From: a virus
Reading direction: 5' to 3' (one strand)
Virus record (IMG/VR): IMGVR_UViG_3300034096_000294
Location: 1 to 31,490 of that record
Length of the DNA: 31,490 nucleotides
Part shown: positions 23,127-29,926 of the stretch, piece by piece
Numbering within the stretch: position 1 is the stretch's first letter
Layout of the letters: the number at the start of each line of letters is the position of its first letter
Made by a program: the position numbers and the translations under genes
Notes under the pieces: model-generated
The model's input: the letters and a program-made list of their open reading frames with translations, nothing else
Told to the model about the DNA's origin: nothing
Databases searched by the model: none

Positions 23127-23419
23127 ACATGGCATTTGAATTACGTGATGTTATTACAATTATCGGTGCAGCTATATCACTTGCATCGCTTTATTTCGCT
23201 TTGAAGCGCAGTGTTGACAAGGTATCTGGGAATCTTGCCAGTATTGAAACGTTCCACAAAAGAGAAATTGAAATGATTAATGACGCAATTAAAGAGCAAA
23301 AGGCTGAATTGAATTCAAAGAATGCTAAGCTGGAAGGGAAGATTGATTCGATTCAATCACACATAGCGCAAATCAGCACATCACTTGCTGAATTGAACGG
23401 CTATTTGAAGGCAAAATAA
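23123..23419 (+). CDS. Membrane-anchored coiled-coil protein
   Basis: 98 residues with an N-terminal TM segment (VITIIGAAISLASLYFAL, about 10-27) and a long charged helix to the C-terminus. The build resembles XhlA/holin-associated proteins and i-spanins. It overlaps the preceding gene by 4 bases and ends the lysis cluster. Lysis function is inferred from company and topology. Confidence 0.65.
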   Translation: MNMAFELRDVITIIGAAISLASLYFALKRSVDKVSGNLASIETFHKREIEMINDAIKEQKAELNSKNAKLEGKIDSIQSHIAQISTSLAELNGYLKAK

Positions 23420-23427
23420 CAACCAGT

Positions 23428-24456
23428 ATGGATAAAATAGGTCGTGAGAAGTACCATCGTGAGATACATGATGGAACAGGTTACCTTGCTCATCGCGTTC
23501 GCGCAGTGATTGAGAAGTACAAACTAGACATGACGCTGGATTCACTTGAGAAAACATATCGCAGGTGGGCTGCAAACCTAAATACAACAGAAAGTAAGCC
23601 TGTTAGCCAGCTAAACAAGTTAGACAATCATTTAGGTGACTTCACCAACATGATGAATGAGTTGATTCCACAAGAAGCGAATCCGCTTGACCTGCCACCA
23701 TCGCAGGAATCAAACTACAAACCTTACAAGCTTCCGATAAACCACAATAACATTCTGTTGCTGTCGGATATCCATGTGCCGTATCACAACATTCAAGCTT
23801 TAACGCTGGCACTGAAGTATGGTTTAGATAACGAAGTCAATACTATTCTGCTCAATGGTGACATCATAGACTTTTATGCTATCAGTCGCTTTGAGAAGGA
23901 TCCACGTAAACGCAACTTTGGGCATGAAGTGCTAATGACACGCCAATTTTTAGGCACGCTGCGCAAGCTATTCCCAAATGCTGCTATCTATTACAAGTGT
24001 GGTAATCACGATGTGCGTTATGACCACTACATTATGCGCAATGCTCCTGACCTTTTGGGCATGGATGAATTCAACTTTGAATCATTGATGCATTTGGATA
24101 AGTACAACATCACTTTTATACCGGATAAGCAGATTATTCATGCAGGTAAGCTTACGATTCTGCATGGTCATGAATTGGGCGCATCTGTATTCAGCCCGGT
24201 AAACATCGCACGTGGTCTATTCCTGCGTGCAAAAGACAGTGCATTGTGTGGACACCATCACCAAGCAAGCGAGCACACAGAGCCAAACATCAACGGCAAG
24301 ATAACAACGTGCTGGTCTGTTGCCTGTCTGTGTGAATTGCATCCCGACTACATGCCCATTAATAAGCACCATCATGGCTTTGCCCATGTCAAGGTATTAG
24401 ATACAGGTGAATTTGAAGTGAGTAACTATCGAATAGTAAATGGCAAGATACGCTAA
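23428..24456 (+). CDS. Calcineurin-like metallophosphoesterase
   Basis: 342 residues. All five metal-binding motifs are in place: DIH (114-116), GDIID (144-148), GNHD (192-195), HGHE (246-249) and GHHH (275-278). The N-terminal 100 residues are helical with an RAVIEKYKL segment and look like a HTH or adaptor region. The family includes nucleotide and nucleic-acid phosphoesterases; the substrate here is unknown. As last large gene of the late arm it may act on host nucleic acids or nucleotides, by inference. Confidence 0.85.
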   Translation: MDKIGREKYHREIHDGTGYLAHRVRAVIEKYKLDMTLDSLEKTYRRWAANLNTTESKPVSQLNKLDNHLGDFTNMMNELIPQEANPLDLPPSQESNYKPYKLPINHNNILLLSDIHVPYHNIQALTLALKYGLDNEVNTILLNGDIIDFYAISRFEKDPRKRNFGHEVLMTRQFLGTLRKLFPNAAIYYKCGNHDVRYDHYIMRNAPDLLGMDEFNFESLMHLDKYNITFIPDKQIIHAGKLTILHGHELGASVFSPVNIARGLFLRAKDSALCGHHHQASEHTEPNINGKITTCWSVACLCELHPDYMPINKHHHGFAHVKVLDTGEFEVSNYRIVNGKIR

Positions 24457-24458
24457 TG

Positions 24459-24529
24459 AAAAAGCCCCCGACGTTTCAGGGGCTTAGTCTAATCAATAAT
24501 AAACAAAAACAAATTAGCAATTACACTAA
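24459..24529 (-). ncRNA. Candidate small minus-strand RNA
   Basis: A promoter-like signal on the minus strand (TTTTG at 24568..24564, 21 bases, TATCTTTG at 24542..24535) would start a leftward transcript near 24529. It would end at the terminator at 24462..24485, about 70 bases later. The transcript has no reading frame and would be AU-rich with one GC hairpin. The -33 half lies inside the start of the HExxH gene on the other strand. Inference from signals only. Confidence 0.35.
24462..24485. terminator. GC-rich terminator hairpin
   Basis: AAGCCCC and GGGGCTT form a 7-bp stem. On the minus strand the hairpin is followed by TTTTT, giving a full intrinsic terminator leftward. Rightward the T run is absent, so termination after the phosphoesterase gene may be partial. 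Confidence 0.6.
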
Positions 24530-24544
24530 CAGCGCAAAGATAGC

Positions 24545-24790
24545 ATGAAACGCAAGCAACATCCAAAAGTCATTCAGCGAAAGTTGGGAAGGGAACGTGC
24601 GGATGGATTGTACTGCGATAACGTGATTGAGATAGATCCAACGTTGCCACCTATGCGATATCTAATTGTGCTCATTCATGAGTACCTTCACCACATTCAA
24701 CCGGAGTGGAGTGAGGAAAAGGTAGATGCTGAAGGCGAGGCACTGGGTAGGTTTCTTTGGAAGCAAGGTTATCGCAAGGTGCAGCAATAA
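24545..24790 (+). CDS. Small HExxH putative metallopeptidase
   Basis: 81 residues. The active-site helix reads LIHEYLHHIQPEWSEEKVDA, with the HEYLH zinc motif at 45-49 and an acidic candidate third ligand at 61-63. It resembles a shortened SprT/ImmA-type peptidase core seen in Bacteroidota phages. It is the last rightward gene. Peptidase activity is likely from the motif; the substrate is unknown. Confidence 0.75.
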   Translation: MKRKQHPKVIQRKLGRERADGLYCDNVIEIDPTLPPMRYLIVLIHEYLHHIQPEWSEEKVDAEGEALGRFLWKQGYRKVQQ

Positions 24791-24816
24791 TGCGCCCACT
24801 GCTAAGGATTAGAAAC

Positions 24817-25029
24817 CTATTCATCGAGCAGCCCTTCAGTTATATCTATAAACCTATCGTATAAATCTGCAATCTTATCACTTACTTCTTCAACGTGTTC
24901 ACCGTACTTGTATTCTCTGCGCATCAATTCCATGATGTCTTTAAGCGCATCCTTATACCGGGCAGCGTTAAGGGTGTAGTTGTATTCTATTTGTTCTTCA
25001 GGTAGATTAAACGTTAGTGTTGCTTTCAT
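24817..25029 (-). CDS. Hypothetical early protein, last of the leftward arm
   Basis: 70 residues from the ATG at 25029, preferred over one at 25053 because MKATLTFNLPEEQ is the usual start of this Bacteroidota phage family. The rest is acidic and helical (YKDALKDIMELMRREYKYGE). It overlaps the preceding gene by 23 bases. Function unknown. Confidence 0.7.
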   Translation of the reverse strand: MKATLTFNLPEEQIEYNYTLNAARYKDALKDIMELMRREYKYGEHVEEVSDKIADLYDRFIDITEGLLDE

Positions 25030-25231
25030 TTTCTGCTTTGTTTGGTAGTCCATTTTTACAATCGGTGTATCCTTCAGTATAGGAATTCAGTATGTTTTCC
25101 AATTCCCATGTTTGCGCTTTCATCATGAAGGCATCTAGTTCAATCCATGTTATATTAACGGATGGTCCTTGAAACCTTTTGCGCAAGGCTTTGCTTAGTC
25201 TACGCATTGCCGTTTCTTTTTTATCGCTCAT
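25007..25231 (-). CDS. Hypothetical protein
   Basis: 74 residues, basic at the N-terminus (MRRLSKALRKRFQ) and helical after it, with YTEGYTDCKNG near the end. Start overlaps the preceding small gene as ATGA. Unassigned; part of the accessory tail of the recombination operon. Confidence 0.65.
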   Translation of the reverse strand: MSDKKETAMRRLSKALRKRFQGPSVNITWIELDAFMMKAQTWELENILNSYTEGYTDCKNGLPNKAENESNTNV

Positions 25232-25398
25232 AAATATTTTATTTCTTTGGTTAGTGTATATAGTTCTTTATTCACTGATTTGATTTTGTGGTGCAGGTTG
25301 TCTTTTATGTATCGCGTCTTAGCTGTTACAAACATCTGCAAAAGGTTAGTTCGTTCTACTTTCAGCTCGTCGATTGAGCGCATTTTCTTTGCTGCCAT
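25228..25398 (-). CDS. Small coiled-coil protein (56 residues)
   Basis: ATG 25398 to TGA 25228. The product is basic and entirely helical (SIDELKVERTNLLQMFVTAK, IKSVNKELYTLTKEIKYL). It overlaps both neighbours, by 53 and 4 bases. Not recognised; could be a nucleic-acid binder or an oligomer partner. Confidence 0.55.
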   Translation of the reverse strand: MAAKKMRSIDELKVERTNLLQMFVTAKTRYIKDNLHHKIKSVNKELYTLTKEIKYL

Positions 25399-25639
25399 TC
25401 ATTTTCAGTATTTCGTTTTTTACATGGTGGTAGTATGCTTTGACTGAATAGAATTCACCGGTGCCATCGAAGTCTTGCATAATGTCGCTGGGTGCGTTTG
25501 TCAATGCTTCGTCCACGCAATACAGCGCAGCGTTAATGGCACGCATGTGCATGAGTGCTAAATCTCCATGTTGATCACCAGCTTCGACTATATCAAAATA
25601 GTTCGAGTACAGTTGCCATGCTTTGTCTTTTGCTTTCAT
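25346..25639 (-). CDS. Hypothetical accessory protein
   Basis: 97 residues. The pattern KAKDKAWQLYSNYFDIVEA, then ALYCVDEAL and YYHHVKNEI, is common among short accessory proteins of Bacteroidota phages. Function unknown. It starts within the small gene upstream and ends in the gene downstream. Confidence 0.7.
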   Translation of the reverse strand: MKAKDKAWQLYSNYFDIVEAGDQHGDLALMHMRAINAALYCVDEALTNAPSDIMQDFDGTGEFYSVKAYYHHVKNEILKMNGSKENALNRRAESRTN

Positions 25640-25733
25640 TGTTTAGTTTATTGATTAATTCGATTACTTGCTCTTTGTTGTAGTAGTGCTGCATTGAATT
25701 GCGCACGTGTTCTTTGAGTTGGTCGGTGGTCAT
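25593..25733 (-). CDS. Small hypothetical protein (46 residues)
   Basis: ATG 25733 overlaps the end of the exonuclease gene, stop at TGA 25593. Helical, with HYYNKEQVIELINKLNNESK. The overlap of 47 bases with the following gene and the tight start suggest translation, but composition gives no function. Confidence 0.5.
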   Translation of the reverse strand: MTTDQLKEHVRNSMQHYYNKEQVIELINKLNNESKRQSMATVLELF

Positions 25734-26497
25734 ACGTTCAAGGTATTAAGGTATTCACGCCACATAGGTACACGCTCCTGAAGCTTTGCGATTGCATCAG
25801 CATCAAACTCCACAACCTTTTCATGGATGCGTTCAGCGATGGGTATATCAAACGCCCATTCGTCTTGTGGCGTTTCAAGGTTTGCATCCGGGTATTCGCG
25901 CATAAAACGTGGCATGTCGTATATCATGTTGCGCTCAATGCTCTTTGCTTTTTTGATGAATGTAGGGTCGCCTTGCGGATCAATAAGATTGAGCCTGCGC
26001 GATAGTCTATACTTCTCGTCATTAATCATTTCGATAGGTGCGCTAACTAACACGTAGCAGAAGGTAGCGCGTGGTGCGCCTGTTAACCAGCAGTAGGCTT
26101 GACCTTGCCAGTAGTAGTCTTTGCTAATGTCGCTGGTCTTTGCATCCATGAAGGTGTGAATATCCCAACTTGATTTAATATCGGGCACATTGATTACTGC
26201 ACCTGCTTCATCTTTGATAAGCAAATCGGGCGTGCCTTTGATGAAATCATTAGTAAACATTTCTTCGTTCTTGAATACGATTTCACCGCGATGCCTGCGC
26301 CACATATCGATAGCATCATTTTCAACAGCTAAACCTTTCTCAATGTACTTGTTGCTGATTTCTTTGTACCGGTTGTACTTCTGTTGCACATAGACTTCGA
26401 GCAATGCGCTCTTAGTCGTTTCGGATAAACCTGTTTTGGTTCTTGCATCGGTCATAAGCTTACCCAGCTGCGATGCTCTAAATAGTGTGTTGTTCAT
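25730..26497 (-). CDS. YqaJ/lambda-exonuclease-like nuclease
   Basis: 255 residues. The PD-(D/E)XK core is visible in order: EKGLAVENDAIDMW (about 53-66, motif Glu), KGTPDLLIK (about 87-95, catalytic Asp), DIKSSW (about 106-111) and DYYWQGQAYCWLTG (about 127-140, conserved Gln). These enzymes degrade one strand of duplex DNA and hand the other to a single-strand annealing protein. The gene for such a protein is directly upstream, separated by an RNA hairpin, so the two form a recombination pair. Confidence 0.85.
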   Translation of the reverse strand: MNNTLFRASQLGKLMTDARTKTGLSETTKSALLEVYVQQKYNRYKEISNKYIEKGLAVENDAIDMWRRHRGEIVFKNEEMFTNDFIKGTPDLLIKDEAGAVINVPDIKSSWDIHTFMDAKTSDISKDYYWQGQAYCWLTGAPRATFCYVLVSAPIEMINDEKYRLSRRLNLIDPQGDPTFIKKAKSIERNMIYDMPRFMREYPDANLETPQDEWAFDIPIAERIHEKVVEFDADAIAKLQERVPMWREYLNTLNV

Positions 26498-26522
26498 GTT
26501 GTTATTGATTGATGGGGTAAAA

Positions 26523-26557
26523 ATAGCAAATGGTTACAATCTGTAACCACCTGCTAT
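26523..26557 (-). terminator. Wobble-compensated hairpin between annealing protein and exonuclease
   Basis: On the minus strand RNA the arms ATAGCA-GG-TGGTTACA and TGTAACCA-TT-TGCTAT pair over 16 positions around a three-base loop, with the GG/TT positions as G-U pairs. TTTTA follows. On the DNA plus strand those two positions would be A-C mismatches, so the structure is favoured in the leftward RNA. It may be a terminator, an attenuator or an mRNA processing/stability element lowering exonuclease relative to annealing protein. Confidence 0.6.
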
Positions 26558-26569
26558 CATTTTTAACAT

Positions 26570-27244
26570 TTATTCGGTAATGCCGTATTGCTCTTTTTTG
26601 GCATTTAGTTCATCGCCTACTTCGGCTAATACTTCCGGGCTGCATGCTTTGAAGATTTTATGCAGCTGTGTTAGGTCGGTAGCCTGCTGGATTAGTTCGC
26701 GAACATACGCCACATCCTGTTCATGCCCCCTGCCCAATGCACCTTTCAATTTAAATGGCTTGTACGTATCTTTATTCACACGGTTAACGTCACGCCCGAA
26801 TACCTTACCTAATGACAGCGCAGCGTTTTTAAGGCATTCTGCTTTGAGTTTACCGAATGCAAGGTCCATCGCATTCGCTTTTTTATTATCGGGGTTTAAT
26901 GCCCATCTATTGCGTTCAGTACCGGTTACACCATCGGGCACGCGATCTACCATAATGATAACAGAAGCTGCGCCTACTCTGCGTATTTCGTAACCACTTA
27001 TCGGGTGTATCACTACAAGGTCAATCGATGCCTGTACTTCGTTAGCTAATACAGCCCACTTAAAATTTTCTGTTCTCCAATGTCCGAAGAACAGTTCATC
27101 TAAGGTGGTTTCAACGTGGCTAATAACCAGCGTGCGTGCTTTCTTATCCGGTGTAGATTCGATACCTGCTTGGTCAGGTTCTGCATTCAGCATTTGCTGA
27201 AACTTCTGCAATGCTTCTAAGTTGTCTTTGTGAAATGAGTTCAT
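26570..27244 (-). CDS. Rad52-like single-strand annealing protein
   Basis: 224 residues. The central block (TLVISHVETTLDELFFGHW, then NFKWAVLANEVQASIDLVVI and GYEIRRVGAASVIIMVD) follows the annealing proteins common in Bacteroidota phages and related in fold to Rad52. AFGKLKAECLKNAALSLGKV with FGRDVNR is the matching C-terminal part of the core. They pair complementary single strands during phage recombination and replication. It sits upstream of a YqaJ-type exonuclease and behind the promoter at 27392..27421. Confidence 0.82.
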   Translation of the reverse strand: MNSFHKDNLEALQKFQQMLNAEPDQAGIESTPDKKARTLVISHVETTLDELFFGHWRTENFKWAVLANEVQASIDLVVIHPISGYEIRRVGAASVIIMVDRVPDGVTGTERNRWALNPDNKKANAMDLAFGKLKAECLKNAALSLGKVFGRDVNRVNKDTYKPFKLKGALGRGHEQDVAYVRELIQQATDLTQLHKIFKACSPEVLAEVGDELNAKKEQYGITE

Positions 27245-27262
27245 GTTGCTATTGTTTATTGA

Positions 27263-27367
27263 TTAGTATTTCATTAGGCAATCATTGATTTCTTGGCAGT
27301 AGCTAAGCACTGCGTAAAGGATAACTGCTGCGATAATGTAGCGAAGGATTTTAGATGCTGTTTTCAT
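27263..27367 (-). CDS. Very small membrane protein (34 residues)
   Basis: ATG 27367 to TAA 27263, first frame behind the promoter at 27392..27421. Sequence features: a basic start (MKTASKILR), one hydrophobic helix (YIIAAVILYAVLSYC) and a polar tail. It lies 18 bases before the annealing protein. Small membrane proteins of this kind can be toxins, anti-host factors or leader peptides; I cannot tell which. Confidence 0.5.
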   Translation of the reverse strand: MKTASKILRYIIAAVILYAVLSYCQEINDCLMKY

Positions 27368-27391
27368 GTGTTTTGTTTTTAATTGATGCGA

Positions 27392-27421
27392 CAAATGTAG
27401 TGTAAGTATTTACACACGCAA
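27392..27421 (-). promoter_or_regulatory. Promoter of the recombination operon
   Basis: On the minus strand TTG (27421..27419), 19 bases, TACATTTG (27399..27392): a full consensus match. The -7 sequence is identical to that of the leftward early promoter at 3668..3696. A perfect palindrome fills most of the spacer. Confidence 0.7.
27400..27415. promoter_or_regulatory. Putative operator, copy 2 (GTGTAAGTATTTACAC)
   Basis: Perfect 6-base inverted repeat with a GTAT centre, located between the -33 and -7 boxes, directly next to the latter. It matches the site at 3691..3706 in 15 of 16 bases. A repressor bound here would block transcription of the recombination genes. Confidence 0.6.
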
Positions 27422-27438
27422 GTTAAAAATTGTTAAAA

Positions 27439-27924
27439 TTAGTTGTGCACCACTGGGACTAGTGTTGCGCCAAACATGTACAAAGCTTGTAATACCTTAT
27501 CCATTCTACATGTTTCTTTACCTCCCTCTACTTCGCGAACAAAACGTAATCCAAGACCAGATCTTTCTGCGAATTCATGTTGTGTCATTTTTAATGATTT
27601 CCTTTTTTCTTTAATAAATCTACCTACCTGATAATCTGCATACCGTAATTGTTTTGGCGATGGAATAACTTTATTAATCAAAGGAGCATTTCTATTTTTA
27701 AACTCGTTAATCCAATAGGTTTCACTATTTCTTAAATCATCTGCATTTCTTTCTAAAATTTTTACTATTGGATCACGACCTAAACCATCAATCCATTTTT
27801 TCAATTCAGGATTATGTGTGCTAGTAATGTGACTATATGGACGTTCTAATCCATTTGCGGACATACCAACATAATAGGTCAAACCATCATGTGGTGATTC
27901 AAGTGCGTAAACTATATTTTTCAT
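27439..27924 (-). CDS. GIY-YIG nuclease domain fused to XRE-type HTH regulator
   Basis: 161 residues. The first 85 follow the GIY-YIG superfamily: strand IVYAL (4-8), YYVGMSAN (17-24), Arg28 and His32, the SETYWI helix with Glu68 and APLIN with Asn84. Residues 98-157 are a Y4mF/HipB-like XRE helix-turn-helix (VGRFIKEKRKSLKMTQHEFA, then RSGLGLRFVREVEGGKETCR). The joined domains suggest a DNA-bound nuclease or a regulator derived from one. The gene has its own promoter with a palindrome over the -7 box, hence probable autoregulation. It lies directly upstream of the operator-bearing recombination promoter, making it the leading candidate for the phage's main regulator. Confidence 0.85.
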   Translation of the reverse strand: MKNIVYALESPHDGLTYYVGMSANGLERPYSHITSTHNPELKKWIDGLGRDPIVKILERNADDLRNSETYWINEFKNRNAPLINKVIPSPKQLRYADYQVGRFIKEKRKSLKMTQHEFAERSGLGLRFVREVEGGKETCRMDKVLQALYMFGATLVPVVHN

Positions 27925-27926
27925 AA

Positions 27927-27944
27927 TGTAACATATTTGTTACA
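27927..27944. promoter_or_regulatory. Putative autoregulatory operator (TGTAACATATTTGTTACA)
   Basis: Perfect 7-base inverted repeat around TATT. It begins two bases before the end of the -7 box and covers the expected transcript start, 3 bases from the ATG. The half-site TGTAA is shared with the 16-base operators, at a wider spacing. Confidence 0.55.
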
Positions 27945-27973
27945 AATATAGCGCAACGTTTAGAATATTACAA
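27943..27973 (-). promoter_or_regulatory. Promoter of the GIY-YIG/XRE gene
   Basis: On the minus strand TTG (27973..27971), 20 bases, TATATTTG (27950..27943), a full consensus match. The leader to the ATG at 27924 is about 10-15 bases. Confidence 0.65.
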
Positions 27974-27987
27974 ATGTGATATAAAAT

Positions 27988-29289
27988 CTACGCCCACGAA
28001 TAGCTGCCGTAGTTTGGGAATAGTTCAAAGTACATGCGCATCATGATAGCATCTGCATAGTCAGGTGACTTGCCATGCATCCGGGCTATTTCATCTTTGG
28101 AAATAACTGCAAGCTTTCCATCTGCTTCAGGTTGCCTTCTACGTATCATATCCAGTTCCTGAACGATTACATCACGAAACTGATTCACTTTGAAGATTAC
28201 TTTGTTCTGCTCAATTAATTCTGCAAGCTTGAAATAACATTCTGCTTTTTGATTAGTAAACTTATCTGCTTGCTTCGCACGCCCACCATTAAGGAAGCCC
28301 CTGCAACGGAGCGCATCGACCGCACCCCCTCCAACCCCATCTTCATCGCAGATCACATTGCTAAGTTTGATACCATGTCTATCGCATAGCTGACGTATGG
28401 TAGATACAACTGTTGTGATGGGTTGCTTTCGCAATTCGTGTATTTCAATCAGGTGCAATCCATGCCACACGCAAATCACACTTCTATCTTTTCCAAGTCG
28501 AGCGATGTCGGAACTGATGTATTTATCGCCTTTGCTTTCTTCATCCCGGAAGCAGCGCAACAAATCTTCATACTGATATATCCAGTCTACACTTTCGTCA
28601 TAGTCCCAATCGCCTTCGAGCAATCGCTTTCTATCTGCTTCAGGAAGGCGCATCATCTTTGCTTCATAGACTGCATCAGGATTCACTGTATTATCCTTCA
28701 TCAAAGCTTCCACAAATGCTTTGTGTGGTGGCAATAATTCTTTTTTCCATGGATGCCAATAGTCATTGTATAACCAACCTTTCGATGGATTACAACTCAT
28801 CAAACCTTTTGGAATACCACCAACTAAATTGTAACGCACACGTGTGTCGATTATATCAACCGCCTTCTTTGTCATTTCTGCAACCTCGTCTAAGAAGTAA
28901 TCAGTAATTTCAAGTGATCCAAATCTATGGAAATCGGGATCGCTGGGTGTAGCTGCCATATCCATTAGGATTGTTTCACTACCATTGAACCAACGAATCA
29001 TGTTTAGTTGCCCATTATACGTGTAGTGTTCACCTGCCTTCAATCCCATTTGGGTGCATATCTCCCAAAAGCGAAGCATGGTAGATAGTTGCAGCTTCTT
29101 TAATTCAGCACGACCTATCAAACCACGTGTATGTGGATGCTTCAGTCTGCGTGCAATTTGCCAGTAACAACCCAACCATGTCTTACCACCGTATACACCA
29201 CCACCATACAACACCTGCTCTACATTGCTGGATGTAGATAGGTGCCGTAGGGCTTGCTCTTGTTTGCTATTGAATTGGGCTTGGTACAT
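27988..29289 (-). CDS. terL: Terminase large subunit
   Basis: 433 residues. The ATPase has a Walker A-type GGGVYGGKT (29-37) and a Walker B strand YFLDE (131-135, Asp134 and Glu135). The C-terminal RNase H-like nuclease shows ISSDIARLGKDRSVI near 250, a NVICDEDGVGGG segment near 315 and GKSPDYADAIMMRM near the end, giving the acidic triad. It pumps DNA into the capsid and cuts it. Unusually, it lies in the minus-strand arm with replication and recombination genes, far from the small-subunit candidate and from the structural genes. It starts one base before the end of the HNH gene (TAATG). Confidence 0.92.
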   Translation of the reverse strand: MYQAQFNSKQEQALRHLSTSSNVEQVLYGGGVYGGKTWLGCYWQIARRLKHPHTRGLIGRAELKKLQLSTMLRFWEICTQMGLKAGEHYTYNGQLNMIRWFNGSETILMDMAATPSDPDFHRFGSLEITDYFLDEVAEMTKKAVDIIDTRVRYNLVGGIPKGLMSCNPSKGWLYNDYWHPWKKELLPPHKAFVEALMKDNTVNPDAVYEAKMMRLPEADRKRLLEGDWDYDESVDWIYQYEDLLRCFRDEESKGDKYISSDIARLGKDRSVICVWHGLHLIEIHELRKQPITTVVSTIRQLCDRHGIKLSNVICDEDGVGGGAVDALRCRGFLNGGRAKQADKFTNQKAECYFKLAELIEQNKVIFKVNQFRDVIVQELDMIRRRQPEADGKLAVISKDEIARMHGKSPDYADAIMMRMYFELFPNYGSYSWA

Positions 29290-29864
29290 TATTCAACGTG
29301 TTTCCATCTACGAAGTATTACATCCTTGATAGTTGAATCTGCTACACCATATTCCAACGCTAACATCTTCCGGGTATATTGATATGGTTTAAACTTTTGT
29401 CGAATCTCTTTTACCTGTTCTTCATTCAATTTGGCTGTTCCGTTCTTGCTACCTTTTACAAAGTTGGTACATATTGGTTTTTGAATTCGACCTGCATCGT
29501 AGCTGTACTTTGTATTTTCAGCAGGTGTAACCCATTCCAAATTTTCTAATCGGTTATCGTCACGAACAAAGTTGATGTGATTGACTTGAGTCTTCTTTTG
29601 CGGATTTTCAATCCATGCAGAAGCAACCAAGCGATGCAACATAACTGATTTAAGTTTGCCTTCTTTCAAAATCACTGTGGCTAAATAACCTTTATGATTC
29701 TTAGCTGGCTTCATAATCGCATGCCTGTTGCTATTCTTATGCTTAGTGGTAAGCAATCGTCCCATATTACTAATCAAATACCTTTGATTTGTATTTGGAA
29801 CGTACTTCCAAAATTCACCCGGATTGCTTTGAATCGGTGAGTTAATAGATTCTAATGTTATCAT
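29289..29864 (-). CDS. NUMOD4/HNH homing endonuclease
   Basis: 191 residues. NUMOD4-like start (FWKYVPNTNQRYLISNMGRL, 18-37), HNH core at about 76-112 (MLHRLVASAWI, then VNHINFVRDDNRLENLEWVT with His96, Asn97, Asn104 and Asn108), and a C-terminal HTH/NUMOD1-type DNA-binding tail (AKLNEEQVKEIRQKF, YGVADSTIKDVI). Free-standing homing endonucleases often sit beside terminase genes and spread by cutting relatives that lack them. It has its own promoter with an 18-base palindrome, and ends in a TAATG coupling to the terminase. Confidence 0.88.
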   Translation of the reverse strand: MITLESINSPIQSNPGEFWKYVPNTNQRYLISNMGRLLTTKHKNSNRHAIMKPAKNHKGYLATVILKEGKLKSVMLHRLVASAWIENPQKKTQVNHINFVRDDNRLENLEWVTPAENTKYSYDAGRIQKPICTNFVKGSKNGTAKLNEEQVKEIRQKFKPYQYTRKMLALEYGVADSTIKDVILRRWKHVE

Positions 29865-29868
29865 GATA

Positions 29869-29898
29869 CAAATATACTTTATATTTTTGGTTGCGCAA
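29869..29898 (-). promoter_or_regulatory. Promoter of the HNH/terminase operon
   Basis: On the minus strand TTG (29898..29896), 19 bases, TATATTTG (29876..29869). The -7 box ends only 5 bases before the annotated ATG at 29864, so the transcript would be leaderless or nearly so. Confidence 0.6.
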
Positions 29899-29903
29899 CC
29901 AAA
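29886..29903. promoter_or_regulatory. Perfect 18-base palindrome over the HNH promoter (TTTGGTTGCGCAACCAAA)
   Basis: Uninterrupted inverted repeat that contains the -33 TTG. It could be an operator for the HNH protein itself or for a repressor. I see no second copy in the genome. Confidence 0.55.
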
Positions 29904-29926
29904 TCATAAAAGTATTTTGCAGCATA

